64,000 bases of DNA from Nematopogon swammerdamellus. Its lineage: Eukaryota > Arthropoda > Insecta > Lepidoptera > Adelidae. Shown here piece by piece: positions 21,001 to 32,786 of this stretch (positions within the stretch are counted from its first letter, which is position 1; each line of letters starts with the position of its first letter). The translations under genes and the position numbers were made by a program. The notes under the pieces are model-generated. The model saw nothing but the letters and a program-made list of their open reading frames with translations, ran no database searches and was not told the DNA's origin. The DNA lies in contig OX336350.1 of assembly GCA_946902875.1 (NCBI GenBank), positions 21,442,048 to 21,506,047 of the forward strand. The letters are read 5' to 3'.

Positions 21001-21655
21001 TTATCTCTGCTCTCTGCTCCTCCCCTCCTCTCTGCTCTCTCCTTCGTGCATTTGAAGAACCTTAAACAATAATTGATTGATGTATGTCTGAGGACGCAGC
21101 GTCTAGTGAACAAGATAGATTCAGTCAGCTGTGTGTACCTACTGACTGACCTAAATTACATCACGAATTCATTTAAACTTTCTTTATTTACATAATTTCA
21201 TGGAATTAAAAGTATTTCGATTCGTCGCGTCTTCGCTTCGTAAAACTTTTCATTTGATACTACGAAAATGAAGATAAATTATTTAAATTTTGTTTAATAT
21301 GATTATTTGACATTAGTGCTGTCTTATAATGGTGTTATGTCAAAGTAACTGAATACTCCCTCGTTCTTTGTACGTGCAGTGTTGTTTTAACAAATAAGAT
21401 ATGATTGCTTGTTTTTTTTTTTATATATTTGTACTAGTCACTTTCTATAAGGAAGACCATATTTTTCGAGGAATGAACTACATATTGCAGAAGAAAAGGC
21501 AACCGAACAATTATATCAAGACAGGAAAATAGCTGGGTCCTTTGCAGTATGAGTGAGATACTTATGTAGATCAACGTGCGCCGCACGGACCGAGTAGGAA
21601 GCGTCTGAAAATGAAGATTAAATCTACATTTTGTATCGCGTTTGTATGGCGTATA
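21001..21655. other. Unassigned sequence
   Basis: Contains a CT-rich patch at about 21005-21050 that may mark the LINE junction. Nothing else recognised. Confidence 0.4.
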
Positions 21656-21838
21656 CACGGTGTTGCAACTCCAACCGTAAAACCCGGAAGGGGGTGAAGC
21701 TGTAAAAAAAAATTTTTTTTTCTCCGTACATTTTGAGAAAAGGTATTTAAAATTTGTATAGAAAAAATTTTTTTTTTCGTTTCAAAAAAAAAAAAATTCG
21801 CCCCAGAAGTTGTTTAGTTTCACATAAAGAATAACCCC

Positions 21839-22939
21839 TGTTAAAAAGCACTGTTCAGGGATTCATTTCATTTACTCACTGACAAAAGTTCACCCATTTA
21901 TAAGTTCACCTATTCGCCAGAGTTCACACTTATAAAGGTTCACCTATTCGCTGTCAGCGTTCACCCTTTGCCGGTTCGGTCTCCTCCGGCGAAACCGTGA
22001 CTCAATCTACGGTTCGACTGTTCATCGTGGGAGTGTCAATCGTCTCCTGTGCACGCGTCAACTTGACAATGGTTCTTTAAAACCAAATCACTTCTTACTG
22101 TTTTACTATTTATGCATTATTTATTAAGCACTGTTCTTTGTTCTCAAACTAATCATGTTTTGGGAAGTTTGTGGAGACAAATGAAACTAGCATACGGGTT
22201 GCCCCGCCACCAATCTTAGTCCCAAGGCCAGGTAACAACTATTCGCTTGAGTTGTCACTTGTCACTAGTTGTCACTATAAATAGTTCAGTGACACTACCA
22301 ATTCACATATGCTCTAACGTCGTTTTCGGTTGTCTGCACACAACTGTCACTATGTTTTACTTGGTTTTATTCTCGGTTCTATTCTAATCGTTATTTTCAC
22401 TGGAGCGTCACTGTCATGTACGTTTCGGGAGTTCGAGAGCTTCTCTACCGTCGTCGGTCCGTTCTGAGGAGCTGTCTGAATGGGACTGCCTAATTAAACT
22501 ATGATCGTCTCGGGGCAGCTAATGTTTACATTATGCGTCCGGGCCGGCGCGAGAGTCGTCACCACGCGTATGACCTCGCACCCGCCAATAATGAACCCCA
22601 TTGTTCCATCGCAGCTCGCGTCTCCTAGTCGAGCGGTCCCTAACCTTGACTTAGTATTTCTTCATAACAAATCTATTTTCGGATACAATGCTCCATATGT
22701 TTCTACTCTCGTCATCGTGTGTGCGGTAGATACCTGTATCCTGACCCCAGTTTCAACTTTGATTGGCAGACTAACATATATTTCCTATAATTTACATTCT
22801 AACTTACTCTATTTTTCTACCTACCTATATGAATTACCTGGGCCCAGGTCTTTACCGATAATATGAATATGAAACTATAGTTCTAGCCTTATTTATTAAT
22901 TTCGCAGTTTTCTTAATATTATTGTGTCTGTCGCCAACA
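21839..22939 (-). repeat. 3' LTR
   Basis: It has the same length as the 5' LTR with a constant offset of 7272 bases, so there are no indels. Differences seen: C/G in TTCACCxATTTATAAG, C/G in CACTTxTTACTG, C/G in GGTAACAAxTATTC, and T/G in GGGGCAGCxAATG. Confidence 0.92.
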
Positions 22940-22940
22940 G

Positions 22941-22951
22941 TCTCCCCTCCG
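22941..22951 (-). promoter_or_regulatory. Polypurine tract
   Basis: On the minus strand GGAGGGGAGA lies one base before the 3' LTR, where plus-strand DNA synthesis would be primed. Its position fixes the element's orientation. Confidence 0.8.
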
Positions 22952-24164
22952 TATGCCTCGGTCATACTTAAACTTTGGGGCGGCAGACTCATCGCACCGT
23001 CTGTCCTCTCCAGTTGGCCAGGTCTCGGTCGGTGATGCAGTGACATGAAAATAAATGCATTGGTTCAACAATACTGTCATCATAGAAAACATATTTACGA
23101 TATATTTGGACGAGTCGCTGTGTAAATAATTAGACCACCATAAAGTCCTATAATAACAATAGCCCGGCGGGCGTCAGTGCTGCAGGTTAAGATAGAAGAT
23201 ATTGGTTTCTGTCGTAGTGATCTTTGCCCATCAGTAGACAGCATTAGATCGCTGATGTATTCAAACTTCAAAACAAAGAAAAAACCAAACGTTTATTGAA
23301 ACGATTTACTCACAGCGTAATGCGGAGGAACTGCATAGTTCCATCACGACGTCGGAAATATCTCGCCTGTGAGCAGCTCGTGTAACGGCATTACTAGCCG
23401 CAGCATGTCAGTTCTCGAGACGGTACCGTCATTCTCTTCTAGCAATAGTGTAGCGAGCTCGCTTCTTAAGTATCTCTTCGGTGAGGTATCATTATGAAAA
23501 TTATCTTTCTTAAGCGGACCATTCATAATTCGATTCCATATATTCTTGGCGCGCCGGTGAGATGGCGCTCCACTGGATGGCCAGCTTGCTCAGCCAGTTT
23601 AGTCGGGGCGGTTGTCTCCAACTTGCTTCAGTCAATCTGTCAAGATGTTCTGTCAACCGTCGAAATGGGACCAACATAGAGTCAGCGGCCCAGCTTGCGG
23701 CTAACTCAGAGATGTGAAGACAGTCGACTCCACTGCTATTTCAATGCAATGTCAAATCGATGTCCGTGGAGCAGACTCCAGCCAGTGTAGGTTAATGCGT
23801 CGGACGGAAGGTTGGTGGTGAGCTAAGCGGGTGTTCGGTAGATTACCCGGTAGCGATAAGCACGGCCTTCGTCGTCGTTCTTTACAGTTCTTGCAGTGGC
23901 TGCGCTCAACGTATTCGAACTCAACGTATCAATCGCAGTATGTCAGTAACTTAAATTCACGAGATGGTGCAATATTTCTCGTGATGACAACTCTAGTACT
24001 CGTATGTAGGTAGAGTGTGCAGGAATTTCCACCCTCGTGTAGATATCGGTGTCGGTCGGCACAGCTTGGCTAGCGAGTCGTAATTTCGTAACACGTCGAA
24101 TTCGTCAAGGTGCTAAGCGTGTCTCATTGCTTCTGTGAGCTGGTTCAATAGGATTGCCTCGTGG

Positions 24165-24370
24165 CGGCTCCGACGCTTCCGCCCCACCACCTCACCGCAC
24201 TCTGTTGCGGCAAGGTTGCGCTCGGGTGGAGGTAACGTCACCATTATTCGCTAGTTTAGGCTATCTCGCTCTAGCATGCTAGTGTGGGGAATTTCCCCCC
24301 TTTCGGCCATCACCGTTTCCACCTCACCACCACTCGTTGCAGTGAGGTTGCGCTCGGGTGAGGGATCATC
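24165..24370 (-). repeat. Two diverged units of the LTR element's hairpin repeat
   Basis: Two units with CCACCTCACC, then GTTGCGCTCGGGTG, lie about 125 bases apart. They resemble the denser array at 26455-26865. Confidence 0.7.
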
Positions 24371-26454
24371 CCGAGCTTGTCCCACTACTCAGGTTGTCTT
24401 TCGTCACTCCGCCGCAATCAGACGCGGAAGGGCAGTGCTGTTTCTTCCATGTCTATCTGATTCTTAATGTGATGTAGTGGCGTCAGTATTAGAGTTGCGC
24501 ACCCTTTTCTTCAAATTGCTTCAGTCTTGGGCACTCTCACTCTCATACACGTGTCTAGGTCACCGCTTGTAGTGCGTGCAAGTACGCCCAAATTGGAGGA
24601 TCATCTTGTGTCGATAGTACGGTGTGCGGTGTAGCAGCTCGCACAGCAAACTCGTTTCTCGGTTTCGAAATGTAGATCGTGTGGTAGAAAGAGTTTCTCG
24701 TAGGCCACTCCCCTCGCTTTTGAGTCTCATCAGAACATATCTGTCAATGCGTCGTGTCAAAGTTCGCTCTCAAGGATCAATTCGGTAAATTCTTCTATAT
24801 CTATCGCCATTGATACGGGTGTTCATGTTTTTGTCTATTCGCTGCGCCGTGCACCACGACTGGTTTAGTGGTACAGTGCGTTCAGTTCTAAAACAGTGTA
24901 GTTTTCAACTTTCTCCAGTATTATCTTTCAACAGTATGTGGTTGCAGCTCGTGGGTTATTCAATGCCGGTTCAGCTTCAATGAATTTGAATAGCATTACT
25001 AATATAATTTATTGGAGTTGCAGGCCGTTGCTCTCCCAGCTTTGCGTCATCCAGATCGTCATTGGTAGTAGAAATGGTTACTTGGGTTCTGCTGGATACA
25101 AAATGCTGTCTTACGTACGTGTGCAACAGTACCTACCCCACAGCTGGCTCAGCTTTGCTGTACGAGTTGTTCTGATAATTCTGTAGTCACCTCAGGACCC
25201 GGTGCAATAGCTAGGCAACGCAATTGGCATCGAATTCTTGTTAGCGTGGCAGCTAGTCTATGTCGTGTAGAATTCGCGGGTGCGCCTCTCGTTCTATGCG
25301 AACATATTTCTCCACAAACGTCGTTCCACTAGCACACCCCAAATGGATCTCAAAACCCAAGAAGGGCATCAATATGTATTGGCATGATGGACCTCAACTC
25401 TCATTCGCTGTTGTTGAGCCGGTTTCAGGTTGCCCGATGTAATTTTCAGTGGGATTTGGTGTAAGTCGAAGTTTATCATCAGCTTGACGAGGTGAGTGCG
25501 CTATAGATCGGCTGGTCTATCGCTCGTTCAGCCGCAGATTTCAAATGATTTGGTGCGTGCGCCGCAGTCAGTCCGAAGACAAAATATATCTCTTTATTAT
25601 GCTCAATAAGGCCTCCCACAGTCAGAATGTATGCTCCATTCAATTGAATCGGTTACGGTTCATTTCGTGCTTCGTGTATGAATGTCAGTGGCCATTTGTT
25701 GCCTTGGTCGTGCCGATTGTTGGCTGCAACATTTTCAACGTCCCGATGTCATTTTTTGTCATCACAAACCGACTTAAATCGTCTAAGGTGGTGTTCTGTG
25801 ATAGAAAACAGCGAGGGTCGCATTGGCGATCGCGCAGAAGCAGTGTAGTTACTCCAGCGGCATTTTTCTTCGAGTTCACTGAACCCTTTTTTCGGCTACT
25901 CTCATAGGCCAGTTGTCGTGAGCCGACATAATGTCAGCCTGCGTCTTCACACAGAAGGGTCGGCGTCACTGCCTCTACGGGGAACTTCGTGCTGTCGCCT
26001 CGGTTTTGTATGTCTATTTCTCAGCAATAATCAGCGGGATGGTTCTGTATATTTATGTTTTACTTCATTTATGGTAAGCCATGCCTTGATTTTGGGCCTT
26101 TTATTCCAATTATGTTAGTGGCAGCGATTTCCTTCAGCGTAATAAAGTATGCTTCCTTTATTCGGCATCGCGAAGAGTCACCATCGGGTGACTTTGACTT
26201 GACACTCCTCTGGTTCATATGTCTGCTACATCTCCCAACGCAAGTGACCGAAGCAGGGTCAATCTGGTCGATGCGTCGGTGTGGTGAATGTCGCAAGATT
26301 TTGCTTGGCAAGGACAATAACTCCTCCTTCTTAAGCTTGTGTCCATCATATCCTCGCACTATAGGGAGACGAGGCTTCGCTCGTGTGACGAGAGTCTTCA
26401 TTATTTAATCTTCGTCTTCCTTATCTTCGTCTTCCTTCTTCAGAAACTGTGTCC

Positions 26455-26865
26455 ACCACCTCGCCGCATCATGGCGGAACGAGGTTTCGCTCGGGTGGGG
26501 AAGTGAACGTTCTTTAAAAACTCTGCCCACCACCTCGCCGCACTACGCCGGGATGAGGTTTCGCTCGGGTGAGGAAAGAATCCACTTCAGAAACTCCGCC
26601 CACCACCTCTCCGCACTACGGCGGGACGAGGTTTCGCTTGGGTGAGGAGAGAATCCGCTCCTGAAACTCCGCCCACCACCTCGCCGTGCCACGGCGGGAC
26701 GAGGTTTCGCTCGGGTGGGGGGAATTTCTTACTTCTTCAGACGCCCCCGCCCACCACCTCATCGCAATCGGTTGCGGTGAGGTTGCGCTCGGGTGAGTGG
26801 AGGGTCCACCTTCTTTGCCCACCAACTCACTGCGTTCCGCAGAGAGGTTTCGCTCGGGTGGGGGA
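26455..26865 (-). repeat. About 74-bp tandem array in the LTR element interior
   Basis: Six units with CCCACCACCTCGCCGCAC and GAGGTTTCGCTCGGGTG recur near 26485, 26559, 26633, 26708, 26783 and 26850. Each unit contains a short dyad (CCTCGCCG against CGGCGGGACGAGG) that could fold into a GC-rich stem in RNA. Confidence 0.88.
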
Positions 26866-27837
26866 TCTTGTTCAGATCTTGTTATGAAGCATCACGGATG
26901 TGTCTTGTTTGATCAGCCTATAGACGTGGCGTGGTCCCACTCTATCACAGAGGTGCTTAAGACGCTTGTCGGTTGAAGTTTTGGTGACTCGTGATGGCTC
27001 CCCTCCGTGTAGCGGCACGGGTCGCACTATGCGAAGCTATGGCATTCCACTGGGTTGAAAAAATCTGGCTGAACCTCGACCTTTGCACAGATACTCTAGA
27101 TATGCTCCGGTAGCGCCCGCTCACGTTTGAAATGACGTCGTGAAAGGACGTCCAGCTGGATCTCCTGTGTGAGCATCTCACGCGTTGAGCAAGGTATGTG
27201 GCCGAATCCTTCGACTGCGCTAGCTCACGCATCCTTCAAAGAAGCTGAGATGGTTTCTGGTCTCCGAGTTCCATTTCTCTGAGTTAACTTCTGGAACTGT
27301 CTTTCCTCTGATTCCTCATAATCTGATAAGAGTCGCTTCTTCCTTCAGTGCATCGTATTTGTTCGTGATAGGTGGTGATATACCGATGTCCTGATTTTGT
27401 TAGATGTCTTGTAGATGTTAGACGTATTGTAGATTAGCGTAGATACGTGTATTTAACTTCGTCGCCTTGCTTCTGCGGCCTCGAACTGAGCAAATCAGAG
27501 CCGCAGATGTTCGCGCCAAAAGGCTGGGATGCGGGACCTCAAGTTAATGTTGTTGATTCGCTTTGAGGTGAAGTAGAATTTTATATATGTTTTACATATT
27601 TGCTCTTGTCGAGGGTCACCAGTTCGGTTTCATATTCGATATGTGAAAGAATGAAATGTCTTTCAGTGTAAGTCCCCAATTTATGCATGCTCGAGACGAC
27701 AGCAGTGCTACCGAGTGTAAGGCGCGTACTCCTCGCGGCGCTTGTATCGCACTTCTATGTGGAGGCTGCTACAAATTAATTGACTCAAACTCTACTCCTC
27801 CGGTGTCGTTCCGCGCAAGGCGACTGGCGACAGGTCA

Positions 27838-28340
27838 GGCGTAGCCTCCTACTCGCATACGGGTACGAGCAGGATTCGCTCTGGGCGCGCCGTCACATAA
27901 CATCCGATTTGCATTATTTGGTGTGGGCTGTGTGCGTGTGACTGGACTAGGGTGCGTCCAGCGAGGCACAGTCTATGACGCTCCATAGTGCTTGGCAAAG
28001 TAACTGCACATGACATCAGTGTTCATCCCGTGTTGTTCTGTACGATGCGATGGATGAGGCGTAGCCTCCTACTCCCATAAAGCTGCAAACAGGATGTGCT
28101 CCGGGCTTGCCGATGTATAACGGTTGATTTGCATGCCGTGAAGGAGCCGGCTACATTGTGATACAACGACGTGACGGTGGTACTCACGGTTTTCAACTAG
28201 ACGTGAATTTCGGTTCCATACGTTGCAACACCGTGCACCCGGGGTCGCTTCACACGATGGGGCGCTGCCTCCCGCTCGCTTATGGATGCGAGCAGAATGT
28301 GCTCTGGGCGCGCCGTCACATATGATCGACTTTTGCAGAG
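27838..28340 (-). repeat. Three diverged ~200-bp direct repeats in the LTR element
   Basis: Three blocks near 27840, 28058 and 28262 share a GCGTAGCCTCCTACTC-like start, a GCAGGATTCGCTCTGGGC-like middle and an AT-rich end. Divergence is considerable. Confidence 0.6.
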
Positions 28341-28599
28341 TGGTAGTGCGGGCAGCATTGTGCTTCGGCAACGGAAGGTGTTCAACAAGTTCCAGTTCTA
28401 CTTAGCTATTTCGAAGTAATATGTTCTTGCTTCAGCGAGTCGGTGTACGTAGTACATACAATTAATGCACGTGGCTCGGGTATGCGGGGTGTGTAGGCTC
28501 AGTACTCAGTAGTACACAGGTGTTTACGGTCACGCAGATGCAGTGGCGTTCGCACCCGGACGCATCAGTTCGGGTTTGGCAGCACAGGCAACACTGGCT

Positions 28600-29010
28600 T
28601 GGGCACTCTGGAGTGTAGTACAGGCTCGCGGGTGTGTACGGCCACGCAGGGAAAGTGTCACGCGCATGTGGGCGCAAGCGCAGCGGCGCGCGCAGGCAGG
28701 TGTATGCAGATACGTGAGTTTACTTACGCAGCCACGCAGGGGCAGCGGTGCGCGCACGCTTGTTGAAACAGCTCGGTTTTGGCGGGGCAGGTACAGCGGC
28801 GCGCGTATGTGGGTGTAGCGGCGCGCAAGTGCAGGTGCGCAGGTGTGTGGGGCACGCAGATGTAGCACGCGGCGCGGGCGCAGCGGTGGCGCGGGCACGC
28901 AGGCGTGTGTGGGCACGCAGGCGTGTGTGGGCACGCAGGCGTGTGTGTACTGAGGCGCGCGCACGCGGCCGCAAGCGCAGCGGTACGGCGCGGGCACACG
29001 AGTGTGTGCG
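28600..29010 (-). repeat. GC-rich minisatellite near the 5' end of the LTR element
   Basis: GCACGCAGG/GCGCGC motifs recur throughout. Three perfect 18-bp units (GGGCACGCAGGCGTGTGT) lie at 28893-28946. The array is open in several frames, giving long low-complexity peptides that I do not call as genes. Confidence 0.85.
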
Positions 29011-29092
29011 GGCAGGCAAGGTTCTGACTCCGTCACTGTGCTATGCATCGCGGCTATTTTTCACTGCCGAATCGAGTCCACGGCATCGCGGA

Positions 29093-29109
29093 TCCGGCTC
29101 GAAGGACCA
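29093..29109 (-). promoter_or_regulatory. Primer-binding site, tRNA-Tyr type
   Basis: On the minus strand TGGTCCTTCGAGCCGGA begins two bases after the 5' LTR. It complements the CCA-extended 3' end of a typical animal tRNA-Tyr (…CCGGCTCGAAGGA). The tRNA assignment is from memory. Confidence 0.85.
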
Positions 29110-29110
29110 C

Positions 29111-30211
29111 TGTTAAAAAGCACTGTTCAGGGATTCATTTCATTTACTCACTGACAAAAGTTCACCGATTTATAAGTTCACCTATTCGCCAGAGTTCACA
29201 CTTATAAAGGTTCACCTATTCGCTGTCAGCGTTCACCCTTTGCCGGTTCGGTCTCCTCCGGCGAAACCGTGACTCAATCTACGGTTCGACTGTTCATCGT
29301 GGGAGTGTCAATCGTCTCCTGTGCACGCGTCAACTTGACAATGGTTCTTTAAAACCAAATCACTTGTTACTGTTTTACTATTTATGCATTATTTATTAAG
29401 CACTGTTCTTTGTTCTCAAACTAATCATGTTTTGGGAAGTTTGTGGAGACAAATGAAACTAGCATACGGGTTGCCCCGCCACCAATCTTAGTCCCAAGGC
29501 CAGGTAACAAGTATTCGCTTGAGTTGTCACTTGTCACTAGTTGTCACTATAAATAGTTCAGTGACACTACCAATTCACATATGCTCTAACGTCGTTTTCG
29601 GTTGTCTGCACACAACTGTCACTATGTTTTACTTGGTTTTATTCTCGGTTCTATTCTAATCGTTATTTTCACTGGAGCGTCACTGTCATGTACGTTTCGG
29701 GAGTTCGAGAGCTTCTCTACCGTCGTCGGTCCGTTCTGAGGAGCTGTCTGAATGGGACTGCCTAATTAAACTATGATCGTCTCGGGGCAGCGAATGTTTA
29801 CATTATGCGTCCGGGCCGGCGCGAGAGTCGTCACCACGCGTATGACCTCGCACCCGCCAATAATGAACCCCATTGTTCCATCGCAGCTCGCGTCTCCTAG
29901 TCGAGCGGTCCCTAACCTTGACTTAGTATTTCTTCATAACAAATCTATTTTCGGATACAATGCTCCATATGTTTCTACTCTCGTCATCGTGTGTGCGGTA
30001 GATACCTGTATCCTGACCCCAGTTTCAACTTTGATTGGCAGACTAACATATATTTCCTATAATTTACATTCTAACTTACTCTATTTTTCTACCTACCTAT
30101 ATGAATTACCTGGGCCCAGGTCTTTACCGATAATATGAATATGAAACTATAGTTCTAGCCTTATTTATTAATTTCGCAGTTTTCTTAATATTATTGTGTC
30201 TGTCGCCAACA
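29111..30211 (-). repeat. 5' LTR
   Basis: In element sense it runs from TGTTGGCGAC at 30211 to GCTTTTTAACA at 29111. It contains a CTATTTATAG box near 29550 that could be a TATA element, next to three GTGACAA-type repeats, and an AATAAATAATG about 150 bases downstream that could be the polyadenylation signal. A 121-codon frame on the opposite strand is present in both LTRs. Confidence 0.92.
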
Positions 30212-30379
30212 ACCCCCTTATGTCAGTTAAAAATATTACGGGGGCAACTGCAACACCGTGTATATTACATAATTTGAGTGTTATTATTTTATTCTCGTTT
30301 AGGCTAAATTCTAGCCGACTTTGTTGGTATCGCCCAATGATAATATCATCATTAGTATCGCCGTACTGTCCGAAAGAAT

Positions 30380-30500
30380 AAGTCACATGGAAGCCTCAGC
30401 TGTGTCAAGTCTCCGGTATGGCACCTTCATGGTATTTGCCGGTCGGAGCATGTACTCTGGCCCCTCTAACTCATACCTAATATATGTCGCGGTGACGGGG
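30380..30500 (+). mobile_element. Degenerate SINE-A tail
   Basis: CAAGTCTCCGGTATGGCACC and GCCGGTCGGAGCATG match the SINE-A tail in plus orientation. The end is decayed. Confidence 0.55.
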
Positions 30501-30769
30501 AAGAAAGCGCACGGCACGGTTCCTTGAAAACATGATCGCATACAATAGGTACAAGCGATTGGACCACCATGCACCCTCGGGTCAGGTAATAAGATCGTAC
30601 TGGCAGCAGCGGTTAGAGGAGGTTTAATACCAATTCAAATTTCACACGGCGGCGGCGCGGCGGCGTCGTCGTCGGCTCCACATAAAGCGGGTAAGGCAAT
30701 TATTGTAGTTTAACTCGATTCAACTAAGCAAGACTTAGTAAAAAATAAAATTAAAATGTTTAATTAACT

Positions 30770-31003
30770 TTTTTTTATGTAATCCGATATGGGTGGGTGC
30801 TCCGACCAGCCAATATCACCTCCGAGAATAGGTAGGTGCCATACCGGAGACTTCCCTGGATTGCTGGCTATACTGGACTAGAGAAGAACACAACCGAGGC
30901 TGCTATGCGGCCATCTTACATCCAGTACGGTGGTAACAACCCAGTCGGCTACAATTTGAGCCTTCCACCTAGTAAGGGGCAAGGGAAGGGCCTACAGTTT
31001 TAC
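30770..31003 (-). mobile_element. SINE-A, body and tail
   Basis: It matches 31009-31230 but with the CTGAGTCGGAGGGGCC segment deleted near 30795. It ends where the tail of the next SINE begins, so the two are stacked. Confidence 0.75.
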
Positions 31004-31008
31004 ACCTT

Positions 31009-31400
31009 TTTTTTTAATGTAATCCGGTATGGGTGGCTGAGTCGGAGGGGCCAAAGCACATGCTCTAACCAGCCAATATCACCTCCGAGAAGGTAGGTGC
31101 CATACCGGAGACTTCCCTGGATTGCTGGCTATACTGGACTAGAGGAGAACACAACCGAGGTTGCTTGCGGCCATCTTACATCCAGTACGGTGGTATTGAG
31201 CCTACCACCTAGTAAGGGGCAAGGGAAGGGACCTACAGTTTTACACCGGTTCCGAACGGTGAAGCAGCGGGTGTACACGTGGTATGCACGTAAATTTTTT
31301 CGTCAGAAAAAACTCATTGGTACACGCCGACCGGATTCGAACCTTGGACCTCTCGCATGAGAGGCCGATGCCAAAACCACTCGGCCACCCGCTCGCAAAG
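31009..31400 (-). mobile_element. SINE-A, complete reference copy
   Basis: Reading right to left: a tRNA-like head (TGGCCGAGTGGTTT A-box near 31388, AAGGTTCGAATCC B-box near 31340), a TTTACGTGCATACC body, AACTGTAGGTCC, CTTACTAGGTGGTAGG, then a conserved body and the tail CTCAGCCACCCATACCGG with ATTACATTAAAAAAAAA. About 390 bp. It would be transcribed by RNA polymerase III and needs a LINE for mobility. Its last ~35 bases closely resemble the LINE-J 3' end. Confidence 0.85.
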
Positions 31401-31575
31401 TACCGGTAGGGAAGGGACCTACAGTTTTACATCTGTTCCGAAAGGTGAAGCAGCAGGTGTAGGTATGCACGTAAATTTTTTCTTCAGAAAAAACTCATTT
31501 GTATACGCCGACCGGATTCGAACCTCGGACCTCTCGCACGAGAAGCCGATGAGCAAACCACTCGCTGAACTATGT
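31401..31575 (-). mobile_element. SINE-A head and body fragment
   Basis: A second copy of the head and proximal body (GGTTCGAATCCGG, TTTACGTGCATACC, AACTGTAGGTCC) directly right of the complete copy. Its tail is missing, so the complete copy probably inserted into it. Confidence 0.7.
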
Positions 31576-32786
31576 ATAAGCCATGTGGAGCCGGTTGATG
31601 TTGTTTCGATTCACGGAACAGAGGTATTCTACTTGCATCATTCTGCAACGTCATCTTTAATCCATTATGTTGCCCATAAATAACCGCCAGTCATAATAAT
31701 CGGAAAAGGCGGTGCGTTGTAAGTAAGATGTTGGGGCGGATAACCTTCACTATTTCTACAATCCATGATTGTGGTTATTCATTCTGTGCGGCCAACTGCA
31801 AATCAGCGCAATAGACAACGTCGCTGTCTCCTACCTAACGCATCAGCTGAGTTGGGCCCAATTTGTCGCCATTGTTTGATGTGCTATGTTATACTTATTC
31901 AACTGGCGACAAATAAACTCTCATTTCATTTCACTCTTAACAAAAATATGTCATAATGTTTTAGTCACTATGTGGCCTCCTTGAGGTACACTGCAGTCGA
32001 GGTAAAAACGTAAATCAATTAAATGATAGTAAAGAAGTTGCAGTCGAGGTTCTCCTCACCAGTGTCGTACTGGCGGTGTGGGCCGATGGTGGAATTATGA
32101 GCTGATGGGGTGATCGTTCTTCTGAAGAGGAAAGCACTGCAGAGATACTCAAGACTAAGCATTATTTCCACCACAGACGACCACATCGATCAAGTCCAAA
32201 ACCATACTCTGGTGAAAATTCTATAACCAGACGACACCCTAAATACTAAGAGACAAATGCTCGGTTATTCTTCCTGAAGGTCGAAATTCAACGAGGAAGT
32301 GAGGGATTCCACCCTCTGCCAGAGTCAAATCGACTCAATTTCCGCCCCCAACATTCCAAGCGTCGACCCCCCGCGCCTTACAGCCGGCGCACCTGCCGCC
32401 GCTACCTTCAACTTAGTCTACTCGCGGCGGCGGCGTTGGCGGAGCGGGCCGTTGCGGGGGGCGAGTGTCCGGAGCGCGAGGAAAAATGCCATCCCCTCAC
32501 CCCTGTTGCAAAAATGTTTTAAGGAAAAATGTAAAGTGGGTATGTAGTATGTATGTGGAGTATGTACGTCTTATCGTACCCTCTCGCCTGCTGATCGTTG
32601 TGCTCCTTCATATGTCTACGTTCATACATAACCGATAAAGCGAAGACACATTGTAAACATATTTTCGTAATCCATTTTGCACTTCATTGTGATCAGTTGC
32701 GCTCCGAGACAACGCTATCCTGACGATATGCCCGCGTCGCGCGTCGTGTCGGGCAAAACATGTGAAGAAAAACTATTATTAAAAAA
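31576..32786. other. Unassigned sequence with one GC-rich patch
   Basis: A CpG-rich patch lies at about 32340-32480 (CGGCGGCGGCG). No domain or splice structure is convincing. Confidence 0.4.

Larger units (their letters stand above)
21839..30211 (-). mobile_element. 8.37-kb LTR retrotransposon without gag or pol
   Basis: Two direct 1101-bp repeats start TGTTAAAAAGC and end GTCGCCAACA (plus sense). ACCCC flanks the element (21834-21838 and 30212-30216). On the minus strand a primer-binding site follows the 5' LTR and a purine tract precedes the 3' LTR, so the element reads right to left. The 6171-bp interior holds GC-rich tandem arrays and no protein domain in any frame that I can recognise. 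This matches a large non-autonomous derivative (LARD-like) that would depend on another element's proteins. LTRs have equal length and differ at only four positions I could find, so insertion is recent. Confidence 0.93.
21656..30260. mobile_element. Small TIR element split by the LTR element
   Basis: The outer ends are CACGGTGTTGCA (21656-21667) and its complement (30249-30260), with a further common CCGTAA inside. TATA flanks both (21652-21655 and 30261-30264). Removing the LTR element and one 5-bp duplication leaves about 227 bp, a typical MITE size. The TIRs are perfect for only 12 bases. Confidence 0.6.

Noticed and set aside
28530..29048. 172-codon minus-strand protein
   Set aside because: Low-complexity translation of a GC-rich tandem array, with equally long open frames in other phases.
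30836..31360. Conserved peptide MPYRRLPWIAGYTGLE in several frames
   Set aside because: It is the translation of the SINE-A body; recurrence reflects SINE copies, not a protein.
31300..31400. tRNA gene (Ser/Leu-like)
   Set aside because: tRNA-like head of SINE-A; the anticodon arm does not give a 7-base loop and it continues into the SINE body.
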